From contig AP026545.1 of assembly GCA_026075535.2 (NCBI GenBank), forward strand, positions 1,736,001 through 1,800,000: a stretch of 64,000 bases of DNA, written 5' to 3'. Position numbers and translations under genes: made by a program. Below are positions 44,881-55,450 of the stretch, piece after piece (position 1 is the first letter of the stretch; each line of letters starts with the position of its first letter). This DNA is from Tricholoma matsutake. Taxonomy: Eukaryota; Basidiomycota; Agaricomycetes; Agaricales; Tricholomataceae. The notes beneath the pieces were generated by a model. The model was not told the DNA's origin and ran no database searches. It was given only the letters and a program-made list of their open reading frames with translations.

Positions 44881-45282
44881 TGTTAGGAAACCACCCCATT
44901 ACCTAATAAAATTTCATTTATATTTTATTATGTCGAATTACGCTACATGATGCTAAATGACACTACCCTTTGATAGCATGAGAATTTTATTTTGCATGCA
45001 TCAATATGTACGTGCATGTACAAGTGCATCAGTAACAACAATGTACAATATATGTAACATAGTATATAAACCCTAAATATATGCCTAGGGGACCCCAGTT
45101 GTGTTCTCTTAGGTATTCCACCTATGCTTTCAGTATGAAAGGCCTTTCTCAACAAACTCACCTATTAATAACCCCTCGCATCAAAATCATCAATTCCCCC
45201 ATCACGAGTGCAGATCCCACCCCCTTCTTGTAGAGAGAACCCACATGGTCTTAGCTAGCAGATAGTGGGTGTTGCCCTAACA
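44881..45282 (+). repeat. 5' LTR of E
   Basis: 402 bp. TATA box AGTATATAAA at 45061-45070; predicted mRNA start AGTTGTGTTCT at 45097. Differences from the 3' LTR are mostly CpG transitions (for example GCATGCATC against CGCACGCATC). Confidence 0.9.
45061..45107 (+). promoter_or_regulatory. LTR promoter and predicted mRNA 5' end of E
   Basis: A TATATAAA box is followed 30-35 nt later by AGTTGTGTTCT (45097-45107), whose exact complement is the primer site at 45285. This places the start site at about 45097. Confidence 0.65.
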
Positions 45283-45284
45283 GA

Positions 45285-45295
45285 AGAACACAACT
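45285..45295 (+). promoter_or_regulatory. Self-priming primer binding site of E
   Basis: AGAACACAACT lies 2 nt after the LTR. It is perfectly complementary over 11 nt to LTR positions 45097-45107, the length used by Tf1. No tRNA-type TGG site is present. Confidence 0.68.
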
Positions 45296-45604
45296 TCCCA
45301 TATCAGTGTGCCTTCTCTTACTTGCGCATACGTCATTGTTTCACTGTGCCACATCCGATTACTCATACTTTCGGCACAAGCCAGAAGTACTTGTATATAC
45401 ATAATCTACCTTTTCTTTTGTAAGCCGATGCCAGGCCTTGCCTTACATTGCGACTGCCAGTGATCAAGAGGCAGCGCTCATCATTAGGACAGCTGCAACC
45501 AGACAACCGATTGGATCTGGTTTAGTTACGATTTACATCACTCTATTCGGACGACTATTTTAGTTACAAGCCAAATTCAGTGTTATCTCCGAGATCAGGC
45601 ACTG

Positions 45605-45925
45605 TTGGAATTCCTGGACTCAGATTATCCCAGACCCAAGGTCGAGGGTTCAATTCTTGTTGTACATCAAAATTTTACTTGGGAAAGCACATGCATTCTG
45701 GTTATTCTGGTTATGCTAGTTGCCGTGCACCTGGTTGATCCAACTGTTCCAGGTAAAAATGAGTCCAGGTAGATTCTGGGGATTCCAGAGGTAAAATTGA
45801 CCCTCCAGTCCAATCAGAATTATGAATTGTGAGAAAAATATATGTAAATGGAATTCCCTGGAATTCTGGAAATTCTGATTGGAATGGGCATTCTGACTTG
45901 AATCTGACCAGAATAGGTGGAGGAG
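45605..45925 (+). mobile_element. SINE-like element in the E leader
   Basis: It contains a pol III B-box-like GAGGGTTCAATTC (45647-45659). The body holds GGAATTCC/TTCTGG motifs, and it ends GGAGGAGTGTAA near 45929. The end resembles those of the SINE-like arms at 49.5 and 52.1 kb. No clear A box or target duplication. Confidence 0.35.
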
Positions 45926-48900
45926 TGTAATGTACTCGTTGGTGGGGAGGGAGTATCATGCTTCATGAACTCCTCCCTAACAATGGCATCTGCAGTGCTA
46001 ATCCAGTCCTGTGCCCAGCCACATTGTTGAAAGTACTTGAGCTTTAATTGTGGGTGGAGCACTAGAATGACTAGGTGGATTAGATTCATGCGAAGAAGTC
46101 ACAGGAAGACTCTGGAATGTACCTATTGCAATGCGATACACATTAGATAAATCCATGAGGGTTATTGATCCAAAGTGTCAAATTAGGCGCCTGACAAATG
46201 ACAAACAATTGACAAACAATTGACAAATCATCACGTGACCTGTAAACGTTTGGAGAGGTCTCAAAACAAAGAAAATCTTGAATTTGTCAAAGAAGTGATT
46301 CATCACAGATCTTACCATTATGTCCAAACCCTCAACTTCTAATCCCAGCCCTAATCCTGTTCCCACACGAGCACTAGAGGCGAAAATTGATGTGCTTACA
46401 GTGCAAATGTCACAATTAGCATCAGTGTTGGCAGCATCACAGCCCAGACAAGCAGAAGTACAGCCAGAGATGACAGTAGAAAGAGATGATGAGATGGAGG
46501 AGATGGTGGAGTGGATGTTGCAGGAGGATGAGACAGTGGAGAAATCTGGAAATGGAAAAGCTTGCTTACCTAAGTACATGTCCCTGCAAATCTTTGATGG
46601 TACCATGGAGAATACAAAATCCTTCATCAGCTCTATAGTATTGTACATCCATGGGAGGAAGCCAGAGTTTTGTACAGCCGAGTCTAGGATTATGTTTGCT
46701 CTCTCATACATTCAGGGGGGGAAAGCACAGTTCTGGAGAAACGAGGCTATTAATCAAATTGCCACAGGAAATAAACCATTTGCAACCTTCAAGGAATTTC
46801 TGGAGAGATTGGAGGCACAGTTTGGAGACCCTAATCCAAAGGTGACAGCCAATGCTAAATTAAAGACCATGTGCCAAGGTTCCCTAATGGTGGATGAATT
46901 TATTTTGCAGTTCAAAGCAGAAGCTTCGCAAATGGACATGGGAGAAGCCACATTGGTAGAGTTTTTGAAAGCAGGATTAAATGCCTCTTTATTCAAGTCT
47001 ATCTACCAACTACCTTCTATGCCAGAGAGAAGTTGGATGAGTGGTATAATTGGGCAATGCGCCTTGACCGGCAATATCAGCAGGAACAGGCGGAGTCAAA
47101 GTTGATGTACAGAAGTAGTAAATTTGGAAAGTCATCAGGAGGAAAGTCTGAGAAAGGAAAGGCGCCTCAGGCACAAACTCCGAGGGCACAGCCACTGGCC
47201 ATGGCAGTGACACCTATAGTTACAGAGTCAGCAGCACCAGCAGAGGCAATGGAGGTTGATCAAGCAGGGAGATGAGCCCCACTTAAATGTTTTAACTATG
47301 GGCAGTTAGGACACATTTCTAGGAATTGTAGGCAGAAAAGAAAGATTAGGGAAGCTACAATCGAGGAAGTGAAGCCAGAGGAAGGCAAGCAGAAGAATTT
47401 TGTGGAAGAGTCCCAGTGAAGGTTTCCCCATTGGTGACCCAGAATCATTACAATGTATTAGTATCTGAGGAAACCCAGAGTAAATCAGAAAAGGAAATTG
47501 AGGAGGAGTACAACTGTTGCAAATCATGTGACCAAGAAAATTGCCAAGCACTATTTCTGAAAACCCCTAAATTCTTTATTTGCTCTGCATGAATAGAATC
47601 CGAAATCACCTTGACTGTGGGACTGAAGACAGTGGACATGCATGCAGTGATTGATGTGGAAGCATTGCCTGATAGTGGTGCTACAGGATTATTCATTAAT
47701 CGGTCCTTAATTACCAGAAATGGTATTAACACATGCAAGCTGGTGCAACCTATAATGGTGTCCAATATTGACAGAACAGTCAATCATGGAGGAACTATCA
47801 AGGAGGAGGTGACTATGGTACTAAGGTATCAGGAGCATCAGGAGTGAGCTGTAGGTGAAGTGTGCGATCTTGGGAGAACCATTCTAATAATAGGATGTCT
47901 GTGGTTACAGAAGCATAATCCTGAAATTGATTGGAAAACTGGGAAAGTACAAATGACTTGTTGTCCTAAGGAATGTAATGTGTATGAGAGGAAGATGAAG
48001 AAGGAAAAAAGGAAAAAGAGAGAGAAAGAACATCCAAGGAAGTATTCTGTTACGATGGAGGAAGTGGAGGATGAGGAAATGCCAAATGGGGAAGTTCCAA
48101 TCATGATCGAGAAAGAAGAGCAGAAGCAAACCTTTAGAGCAATTCATGGAGGACAGTCGTGGGACAAGAATATTGTGAAGGTGGAGAAGCCAGTGGAGGA
48201 GTGGGTGCCAAAAATGTATCATGAATATCTGTCAGTGTTTTAGAAGGAGTCTGAGCAAATGCCGGTGCAGAAGTCATGGGATCATGCAATCGAGATGAAA
48301 CCAGGGTGGGTGCCGAAGACGTCGAAGGTATATCCATTATCTCCGATGGAACAAGAAGAAGTGGATGCATTCCTGAAGTAGCAATTGCGCAAAGGATACA
48401 TACGACCTTTGAAATCACTGCAGATGTCACCAATATTCTTCATGCCAAAGAAAGACCAAAGGAAGAGGATGTGTACAGATTATAGGTATCTGAATGAGTG
48501 GACAGTGAAGAATGCGTACCCCCTGCCATTGATCTCAGAAATAATTGACAAGGTGGGAAAAGCCAAGGTCTTTACAAAATTGGATTTATGATGGGGATAC
48601 AATAATGTACAAATAAAGAAAGGAGATGAGTGGAAGGCTGCATTTTCCATGCATCAAGGATCCTTCAAGCTGCTTGTCATGTTTTTCAGGATGACTAATA
48701 GTCCCCCGACCTTCCAAAATATGATGAACGACATTTTCAAGGACGTAATAGACAAAGGCATGGTAATGATATTCATGGAGGATGAAGAAAATCATGAGGT
48801 GATAGTGCAGGAGGTGCTACAGAGGTTAGCAGAGAATGATCTATTTTTGAAACTGGAGAAGTGTGTGTTTGGGGCAAGTGAGATTGAGTTCCTAGGATTA

Positions 48901-49510
48901 TTGATTGGCCCTGATGGGATCAAAATGGATCTGATCAAGGTACAGGCAATCACAGATTGGCCTGCGCCCACCCATGTCAAGGAGGTTCAAGCCTTCTTGG
49001 GACTCGCAAATTATTATTGTCGCTTTGTGCACAATTTTTCCAAAATTGCTGCACCCTTACATAACCTTATGCAAAAAGGAGTAGTGTGGAGGTGGGGAGA
49101 GCAGCAGCAGACAGCTTTTGAGGAGTTGAAGAGGAAGTTTGTGGAGGGACCTATATTAGCCCCAGTAGATTTCACACACCCTTTGCGAGTAGAATCAGAT
49201 GCATCTGACTTTGCTACTGGAGCGGTATTATCAATGCTGTGCAAAGATGACAAATGGCATCCTTGTGCATACTTGTCCCGAGGGTTGAATGATGTGGAGA
49301 GAAATTATGATGTGCATGACAAAGAGATGTTGGGGATAATACGAGCGTTGGAGGCATGGAGGCATTATTTGGAGGGATGTACGCATCAGATTGAGATCTG
49401 GACAGATCATCAAAATCTGCAATACTTCATGTCCACTAAAAAGCTTAATTGCCGGCAAGCATGTTGGGCACTATTCCTATCGTGTTTCAATTTTCACTTG
49501 GTCCACAAAG

Positions 49511-49825
49511 CCTGAGCTTTACACTCCCCCACAGAGTCCTGGAGGAATCCTGGTAGTCCTACCAGGAAGACCAGGAATCCTCCAGGAATCCAGTGGGACT
49601 CACCAGGAATCTAGTGGGACTCAGTACCCTAAAGTCATACCATAATGGAAAGTCAATTTGAGATATCTTACAAGTTTCAAGTGCTTTGGACTTCATGAAT
49701 TTCACAAAGTACCTACAAAATAAACTTGTTCAGAGCAGGGATTGAACTCTAGAACTCATGATCAAGAATCACATGACAAACCAAACAAGTGCTTAACCAG
49801 TTGAGCCACAAGAGAATTATTAGCT
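49511..49825 (-). mobile_element. tRNA-headed SINE-like arm (left)
   Basis: The minus strand from 49820 has an A-box-like TGGCTCAACTGGTTAAG and, about 45 nt on, a B-box-like GAGTTCAATCC. The body ends in TCCTGG repeats and GGGGGAGTGTAA near 49522. This suggests descent from a tRNA. Confidence 0.5.
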
Positions 49826-49959
49826 GCCAATATCATAGTGTATTTATACCCTCAAACTCAAACTTAGGTATTTCTCTCTCAAAGCTCACAATTAAGATCA
49901 AATAAAATTTATTAACTACATCCCTTGCATTGGATGCGAGGGATACACCATTAATTACA

Positions 49960-50185
49960 TAAAAAAAAACCTCCCCCACACAAGGTGCAAGGGGGAGTCC
50001 TACAAATATATACATATAAAACTAATCTCCCCTCGTGTTCAACTTGAACAGGAGGGGAGCACTACAATTATAAAGAAAAAGAAAGAAAAACCCCTCACCC
50101 ACGTAAAACGCGCACGAGGGGGAAGGTATTACCATAAATAAAAAATGAAAAAAACCACCCCACACAAAATGTGGGGGCAGCCTGG
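49960..50185. repeat. Series of C-run/G-run hairpins
   Basis: Four hairpins 55-65 bp apart (CCTCCCCCACACAAGGTGCA followed by GGGGGAG, and variants) separated by A-rich spacers. Similar in design to 24320-24610. Confidence 0.55.
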
Positions 50186-50189
50186 TGAG

Positions 50190-51640
50190 TTGTGCCTGTC
50201 ATCCTGTCCCCATCGTCCTGGGTGCTGGGCCTTCATTGTTGCTGTCCTCATTGTTGCTGTCCTGGGCATCATTTCCATGCTGCTCCTGGTCGCCATGCCC
50301 TTCCTGGTTGTTGTTGCCATCCTGGCCATCTCCCGCTGTGTGGTGGTGGCCGTCATCACCATTCCACCCACAATCCACCCCATGAGCAGTGGCTCATGGG
50401 GCTGGAGGTGGGTGGTGTGTCGTTGGCCCTGTTGTCATTGTCCATCATGGTTGGCGGCCGTGCTTTGCATTCTCGGGGTTCTGGTGCTGGTAGGCGGTGG
50501 CATCGTTGTTGTTGACTGCACACACTCATGATCCACCCTACGAGCAGAGGCCCACAGGCATGGGGTGGGTGTGTTGGGTTGTCTCGTGTCCAGCCATTGT
50601 TACCAGTAGAGTAGAACCTATAAAACAAAAGAAATGAGTTAGTTAGTTTATAAAAACAAAAAGCAAACAAAAGAAAATTATGTAGGGCCCAAACGACGTG
50701 ATCTGCATCGTTTGGGCCTGTGTTCCATCCAGTCTCATTGTAGTCAGTAGCTAGTACTTAAAAGTTTTGTCAGTGACCAAAAAAATAAGAGAAAAAAAAC
50801 TTACTTATGGCCCTCCTTCTCTGCGTCGTCGTTCTCCATTTCTTTGTTCATTGTTCCACCCATGATCCACCCCACAAGCAGTTGCTCATGGGGCTGGACA
50901 TGGGTGGTGTGTTGTTTGGTGGGTGGGGCTGGGCCTGCAGGGTCTGTTTGCTCTGCTGGCACCCGTGATCCACCCTACGAGCAGGGGCTCGCAGGCGTGG
51001 GGGCAGGTGCTCAGTCGTTTGTGGGCATGGCCCATTTTGTGTCATTGCCATTCGTTACCTGTAGTTTAGATGCTACAAAACAAAGCAATATATTTTGTTA
51101 GCTTGTATAAACAAAAAAAAAGGAAAAAAAGCACACCTAGGGCCCAAACAATGTGATTGCATCATTTGGGCCTGCATTCCATCCAATCGCGTTGTTTGGG
51201 CCCATGTTCTGTCTGGCAGTTGAGTAGAACCTATAAAACAAAAGAAACAAATTAGTTAGTTTATAAAACAAAAAGCAAACAAAAAAACTTACTTAGGGCT
51301 CAAACAATGCGATCTGCATTGTTTGGGCCCCTGTTCCATAGAGTAGAACCTATAAAACAAAAGAAACAAGTTAGTTAGTATATAAAAACAAAAAGCAAAC
51401 AAAAAAAACTTACTTAGGGCCCAAACAATGTGATCTGCAGCATTTGGGCCCATGTTCTGTCTGGGAGTAGAGTAGAACCTATAAAACAAATGAAACCAGT
51501 TAGTTAGTATATAAAAACAAAAACAAAAAACAAAAAACAAACAAAAAAAAACATACTTAGGCCCCAAATGATGCGATCAGCATCATTTGGGCCCGCATTC
51601 CGTCCAGTCGGCTCGTTTGCGGGTGGTGGTGATGGGGGAG
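50190..51640 (-). other. Array of palindrome-plus-intron cassettes
   Basis: On the minus strand at least five copies of a near-palindrome (GGGCCCAAACAATGCAGATC and complement) lie near 51578, 51435, 51314, 51159 and 50704. Each is followed by a 60-90-nt T-rich intron with donor GTAAGT (ATAATT in one), branch TACTAAC and acceptor TATAG; the next exon usually starts GTTCTACTC. The first exon has an ATG at 51800 (MGQLCMTKHTAASSTLPAHQ) and ends with the palindrome read as GPNDADRIIWGL; other copies read GPNAADHIVWAL. Exons carrying CATGAGCAGTGGCTCATG palindromes lie at 50380 and 50880. Exon lengths do not keep one frame, so it may be a decayed gene or a non-coding transcript. Confidence 0.5.
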
Positions 51641-51824
51641 TGGGCATGGGAGTGGTGGCAGTGGGTGTCCATGCAGTGGTGGTGGTGGTAGAGTGGAGAG
51701 GAGGGAGAGGCGGCGGCATCATCGAGAGTGGTGGTAATGGTTGATGAGCTGGCAGTGTTGATGATGCAGCTGTGTGCTTTGTCATGCACAGCTGCCCCAA
51801 TGGTACCTAGAGCAGTTAGTGGAT

Positions 51825-52130
51825 ATATGCTGTAAATCCATGTGGTATAGTGGTTATATTGGCTGTGCTATAACCTTTGTCATCTAATGCTGAGGGTTCA
51901 ATTCTGGCTCATGACATTTATTTTATTACTTAGTAGTAGTAATAAAGACTCCTGGTTAAATCCCAGTGGAGTCCCAGTGGATTCCTGGTAGAGTCCTGGT
52001 AGAGTCCTGGTAGAGTCCTGGTGGATTCCTGGTGAGTCCCAACTCCTGGTAGAGTCCTGAGAGTCCTGGGGGATTCCTGGTACCAGAGTCCTGGGGAATT
52101 CCAGGAATTCCTCCTGGAAGAGTGTAATTT
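51825..52130 (+). mobile_element. tRNA-headed SINE-like arm (right)
   Basis: A-box-like TGGTATAGTGGTTAT (51842-51856) and B-box-like GAGGGTTCAATTC, about 50 nt apart, then ATTTATTTTATTACTTAGTA and TCCTGGTAGAGTCCTGG repeats, ending GGAAGAGTGTAA near 52127. The head resembles a different tRNA from the left arm. Confidence 0.5.
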
Positions 52131-54026
52131 ACCAGGAATCAACCAGGAATCCCCCTGGAATGGGAAGAGCCAGGAATATATACTTGAGTCACAAATGGCT
52201 GGAATATTGGTTCCCAATAATCCTCCAAGATTCCTGGTCTTCCTGACAGGAATGCCAGGATTCCTCCAGGATTCCTCCAGGAATACGTGGGGGAGGACGA
52301 AGACCTCCACAAAGTGGGAAGCTTAATGAGGAAAGCAGATGCTTATCCAGATGTATTGATCATAAAAGGGGGGTGGAGGAGGACAATAAGAATGTTACCT
52401 TGCTCAAACCTGAATACTTTTGCATTTGCGCTATGCATCAAGGGCATCTATTAATAGATAGCTCGGAAACGGAAATGTTGTCTAAAATTAGACAATGTTT
52501 GGAAATGGATGATGAAGTAGTGGAAGCCATGAAAGCTCTGAAGGGAGAGAAGAAAGGTAATATTAAAGGAGATGAATGGGCTGAGAAACAAGGGTTAGTG
52601 TTGTTTCAAGGAAAAGTGTATGTACCAAAGGATCAGGATTTGCAAAGGGAGATCGTCTGGTTACATCATAATACACCGACTGCCAGACACCCAGGAAGAT
52701 GGAAGCCGTTGGAATTAGTAATCAGAAATTATTGGTGGCCCGGAATTTCAAAGTATGTTTTGGGGTATGTGGATGGATGTGATACGTGCATGAGGGGGAA
52801 GAAATTTCCAGAGAAACCTGCAGGAAAATTAATGCCAAACCCTATACCTAAAGTGCCATGGCAAGATATATCTGTGGATTTTATTACTGGATTACCCGAA
52901 GCTCAAGGGTATGATGCAATATTCATAGTATGTGACTGCTTCACAAAGGAGGTCCATATTATTCCTACTACTACAGAAACCTCATCATTGGGCTTGGCGT
53001 GCCTCTATCTAAATCAGGTATGGCGGTTACATGGGTTACCCAATACCGTTATCTCAATTGCGGACCACAATTTGCTTCCGCGTTTATGTGAGAACTGAAC
53101 AACATATTGGGGATTCAAACTAAATTATCTATGGCATATCACCCGCAGACTGATGGGCAGACAGAGAGAATGAACCAGGAGTTGGAGCAGTACCTATGTA
53201 TGTTTGTCAACTACCGACAAACTGACTGGCCCAAATGGCTGGCAATTTCCGAATTTTCCCACAATAACAAATTCCATTCGGCTACTCATATGTCACCCTT
53301 TTTCACAAATTATGGATATCATCCTCACATGGGAGTAGAACCCAGAAGGGAAGTCAAAGTACAGTCAGTAGAAGACTTTGTATCTAAGATGTAAAAGGTA
53401 CAAGAGGAAGCAGAGGCAGCATTGAAGAAAGCACATGATGACATGATGCAACACACGGATCGTACTCGAGCACGTGCTCCAGAGTACAAAGTTGGTGACT
53501 TGGTGTGGCTAAGTACCAAGGACCTGAATATTCCACAACCTTCAAGGAAACTTATGGAGAAACAAGTTGGCCCATATGCGATCTCTAAAGTGATCTCACC
53601 TAATGCGGTAGTGCTAAAATTACCCTGATCATTCAAGATTGATCCCAAGATTAACATATTCTGCCTACGCCCTTACTGCCCACCCACTATTCCTGGCCAA
53701 CAAACTACTCTGCAACCTCCAATAATAGTAGAAGGTGCAGAATATGTAGTTGAAGAAATTCTAGACTCACATCTTCGACAGAACAAATTGGAGTTCTTAA
53801 TAAAGTGGAAAAACTATACCGACAAAAATAATTTGTGGGAGCCTGAAGAGAATTGTAAGCAAGCGCGCAACATGATCGCCCAATTCTTTAAATGTAATCC
53901 GAATGCTCCACTTCACATTGTGAGAATGGTGTATGAGGGGATGAGATTCCGGCCTTACCAAAATTTCACAGAGGGGACAGACACAATATTTTCTTGCCTG
54001 GAAGTTGAGGCATAAAAGGGGGGTAA

Positions 54027-54427
54027 TGTTAGGAAACCACCCCATTACCTAATAAATTTTCATTTTTATTTTATTATGTCGAATTATGCTACATGATGCT
54101 AAATGACGCTACACTTTGATAGCGTGAGAATTTTATTTCGCACGCATCAATATGTATGTGCATGTATGAGTGCATTGGTAACAACAATGTACAATATATG
54201 TAACATAGTATTAAACCCTAAATATACGCCTAGGGGACCCCAGTTGTGTTCTCTTAGGTATTCCACCTATGCTTTCGGTGTGAAAGGCCTTTCTCAACAA
54301 ACTCACCTATTAATAACCCCTCACATCAAAATCATCAATTCCCCCATCATGAGCACAGATCCTGCCCCCTTCTTGTAGAGAGAACAAACACAGTCTTAGC
54401 TAGCAGATAGTGGGTGTCGCCCTAACA
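54027..54427 (+). repeat. 3' LTR of E
   Basis: 401 bp, preceded by AAAGGGGGGTAA and followed by GGTAT and the second half of the split TA-type element. Confidence 0.9.
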
Positions 54428-54497
54428 GGTATGGTGTTGCCTGGGTATGGCAATCCCATACCCATCACACAGTGTTACCCATACCCATGCCATGCCC
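54428..54497. mobile_element. Right fragment of the TA-type element split by E
   Basis: GGTATGGTGTTGCCTGGG through ACCCATGCCATGCCC matches the inverted left end of the 1760-2336 element and is followed by TA (54498-54499). Confidence 0.65.
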
Positions 54498-54514
54498 TAG
54501 TGAAGCTCCGATGT

Positions 54515-55450
54515 CAGTGCCGCTTCCCCAGTCCCATCCCCATCCCTGTCCCCTTCCCTGCAATTGCATTTTAAACATTACTAATGTCTGTACTATGTTC
54601 TTAATGCACATCTATCTGTATGGTACAGCAAGTAATGTAGTAATGTAGTCATTGGTTAATTAATAGAGTATGTACAAATATATAGTGAGTTTGACAGCAT
54701 CCATTGAAACAGATAATACAATGTGTACAGTCAATAGTCCCCATCCTTGCTCCCATCCCTGTCCCCACTCCCGTCCCCATCCCCTTCCCTGCAATTGCAT
54801 TTCAAACATTACTAATGTCTGTACTATGTTCTTAATGCACATCTATCTGTATGGTACAGCAAGTAAAGTAGTAATGTAGTCATTGGTTAATTAATAGAGT
54901 ATGTACAAATATATAGTGAGTTCGATGGCATCCATTGAAACAGATAATACAATGTGTACAGTCAATAGTCCCTGTCCCCGCTCCCATCCCTGCTCCCATC
55001 CCCATCCCTGTCCCTTTCCCTGCAATTGCATTTCAAACATTACTAATGTCTGTACTATGTTCTTAATGCACATCTATCTGTATGGTACAGCAAGTAAAGT
55101 AGTAATGTAGTCATTGGTCAATTAATAGAGCTTCCAAATATATAGTGAGTTTGATGGCATCCACCAAAACAGATAATACAATGTACAGTCAATAGTATTC
55201 ATAGGTTAATATTGCCCATTCCCATGTCCATGCCCGATGGCGATGCCATGGCCATCCCCATGTCCATCCCCATGTCCATGGCCATGTCTGTGCCCATTGC
55301 ATTTCAAATGTTACTAATGTCTGTATTACATTCCTAATGCATGTCTATTGTAAGGTATAATAATCAGTGTACAATGTAGTTGTTGGTTAATATAGTATAG
55401 TGACTTTATATAGTGAGTTCAACAGCGTCCATCAAACCCATATCATTCGA
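54515..55450. repeat. 231-bp tandem repeats (about 4 copies)
   Basis: GCAATTGCATTTYAAACATT recurs at 54561, 54792 and 55023 (exact 231-bp spacing), with a diverged fourth copy near 55296. Each unit has a C-rich CCCATCCCTGTCCCC tract and a TAATAGAGTATGTACAAATA tract. The same sequence appears once at 24080-24120, 3' of the decayed gene there, so it may derive from a 3' flank. Confidence 0.85.

Larger units (their letters stand above)
49511..52305. mobile_element. 2.8-kb insertion with inverted SINE-like arms
   Basis: 9-bp duplications TCCACAAAG (49502-49510 and 52306-52314) interrupt the E RNase H frame exactly. Both ends hold CTCCCCCAC-type termini and arrays of TCCTGGAGGAATCCTGG in inverted orientation, so the ends can fold back. 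A 9-bp duplication fits Mutator-like transposition, but no transposase is present and the outer 15 bp match poorly. The interior holds hairpins and palindrome-intron cassettes. Confidence 0.6.
46320..54015 (+). pseudogene. Gag-Pol polyprotein of E (interrupted)
   Basis: Gag starts MSKPSTSNPSPNPVPTRALE (46320) with the capsid motif YIQGGKAQFWRNEAINQIAT. After a frameshift near 47030 it continues RLDRQYQQEQAESK to a knuckle CFNYGQLGHISRNC, whose second Cys is Tyr. Protease has LPDSGATGLF (47675). RT spans 48250-48960; its active site is reduced to FMED. RNase H (49180-49510) is interrupted at HLVHK by the 49511-52305 insertion. Integrase resumes with a finger (HHNTPTARH...CDTCMRG), core ISVDFITGLPEAQGYDAIFI and DGQTERMNQELEQY. 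The chromodomain is YVVEEILDSHLRQNKLEFLI to about 53890. It ends at TAA 54013-54015, just before the polypurine tract. TGA stops include 48589 (Arg in FTKLDL-R-WGYNNV). Confidence 0.88.
44881..54427 (+). mobile_element. Ty3/Gypsy chromovirus E
   Basis: LTRs TGTTAGGAAA...CCCTAACA at both ends; target duplications GGTAC (44876-44880) and GGTAT (54428-54432), differing by one transition. Gag, protease, RT, RNase H, integrase and chromodomain are in order on the plus strand. A 2.8-kb insertion (49511-52305) splits RNase H from integrase. Stops and an RT active-site deletion make it dead. Confidence 0.9.

Noticed and set aside
51825..51910. Functional tRNA gene
   Set aside because: A- and B-box-like motifs are present but I could not form a clean acceptor stem or full cloverleaf; a tRNA-derived SINE head fits better.
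10350..54015. Nuclear reassignment of TGA as a sense codon
   Set aside because: TGA ends several plausible ORFs (GTPase gene, pol of A2), sister copies have CGA or CAA at the TGA sites, and frameshifts accompany them. Decay explains the pattern better.
54660..55110. Repeated short proteins in the 231-bp array
   Set aside because: Identical ORFs recur only because the DNA repeats, and nothing suggests selection on the frame.
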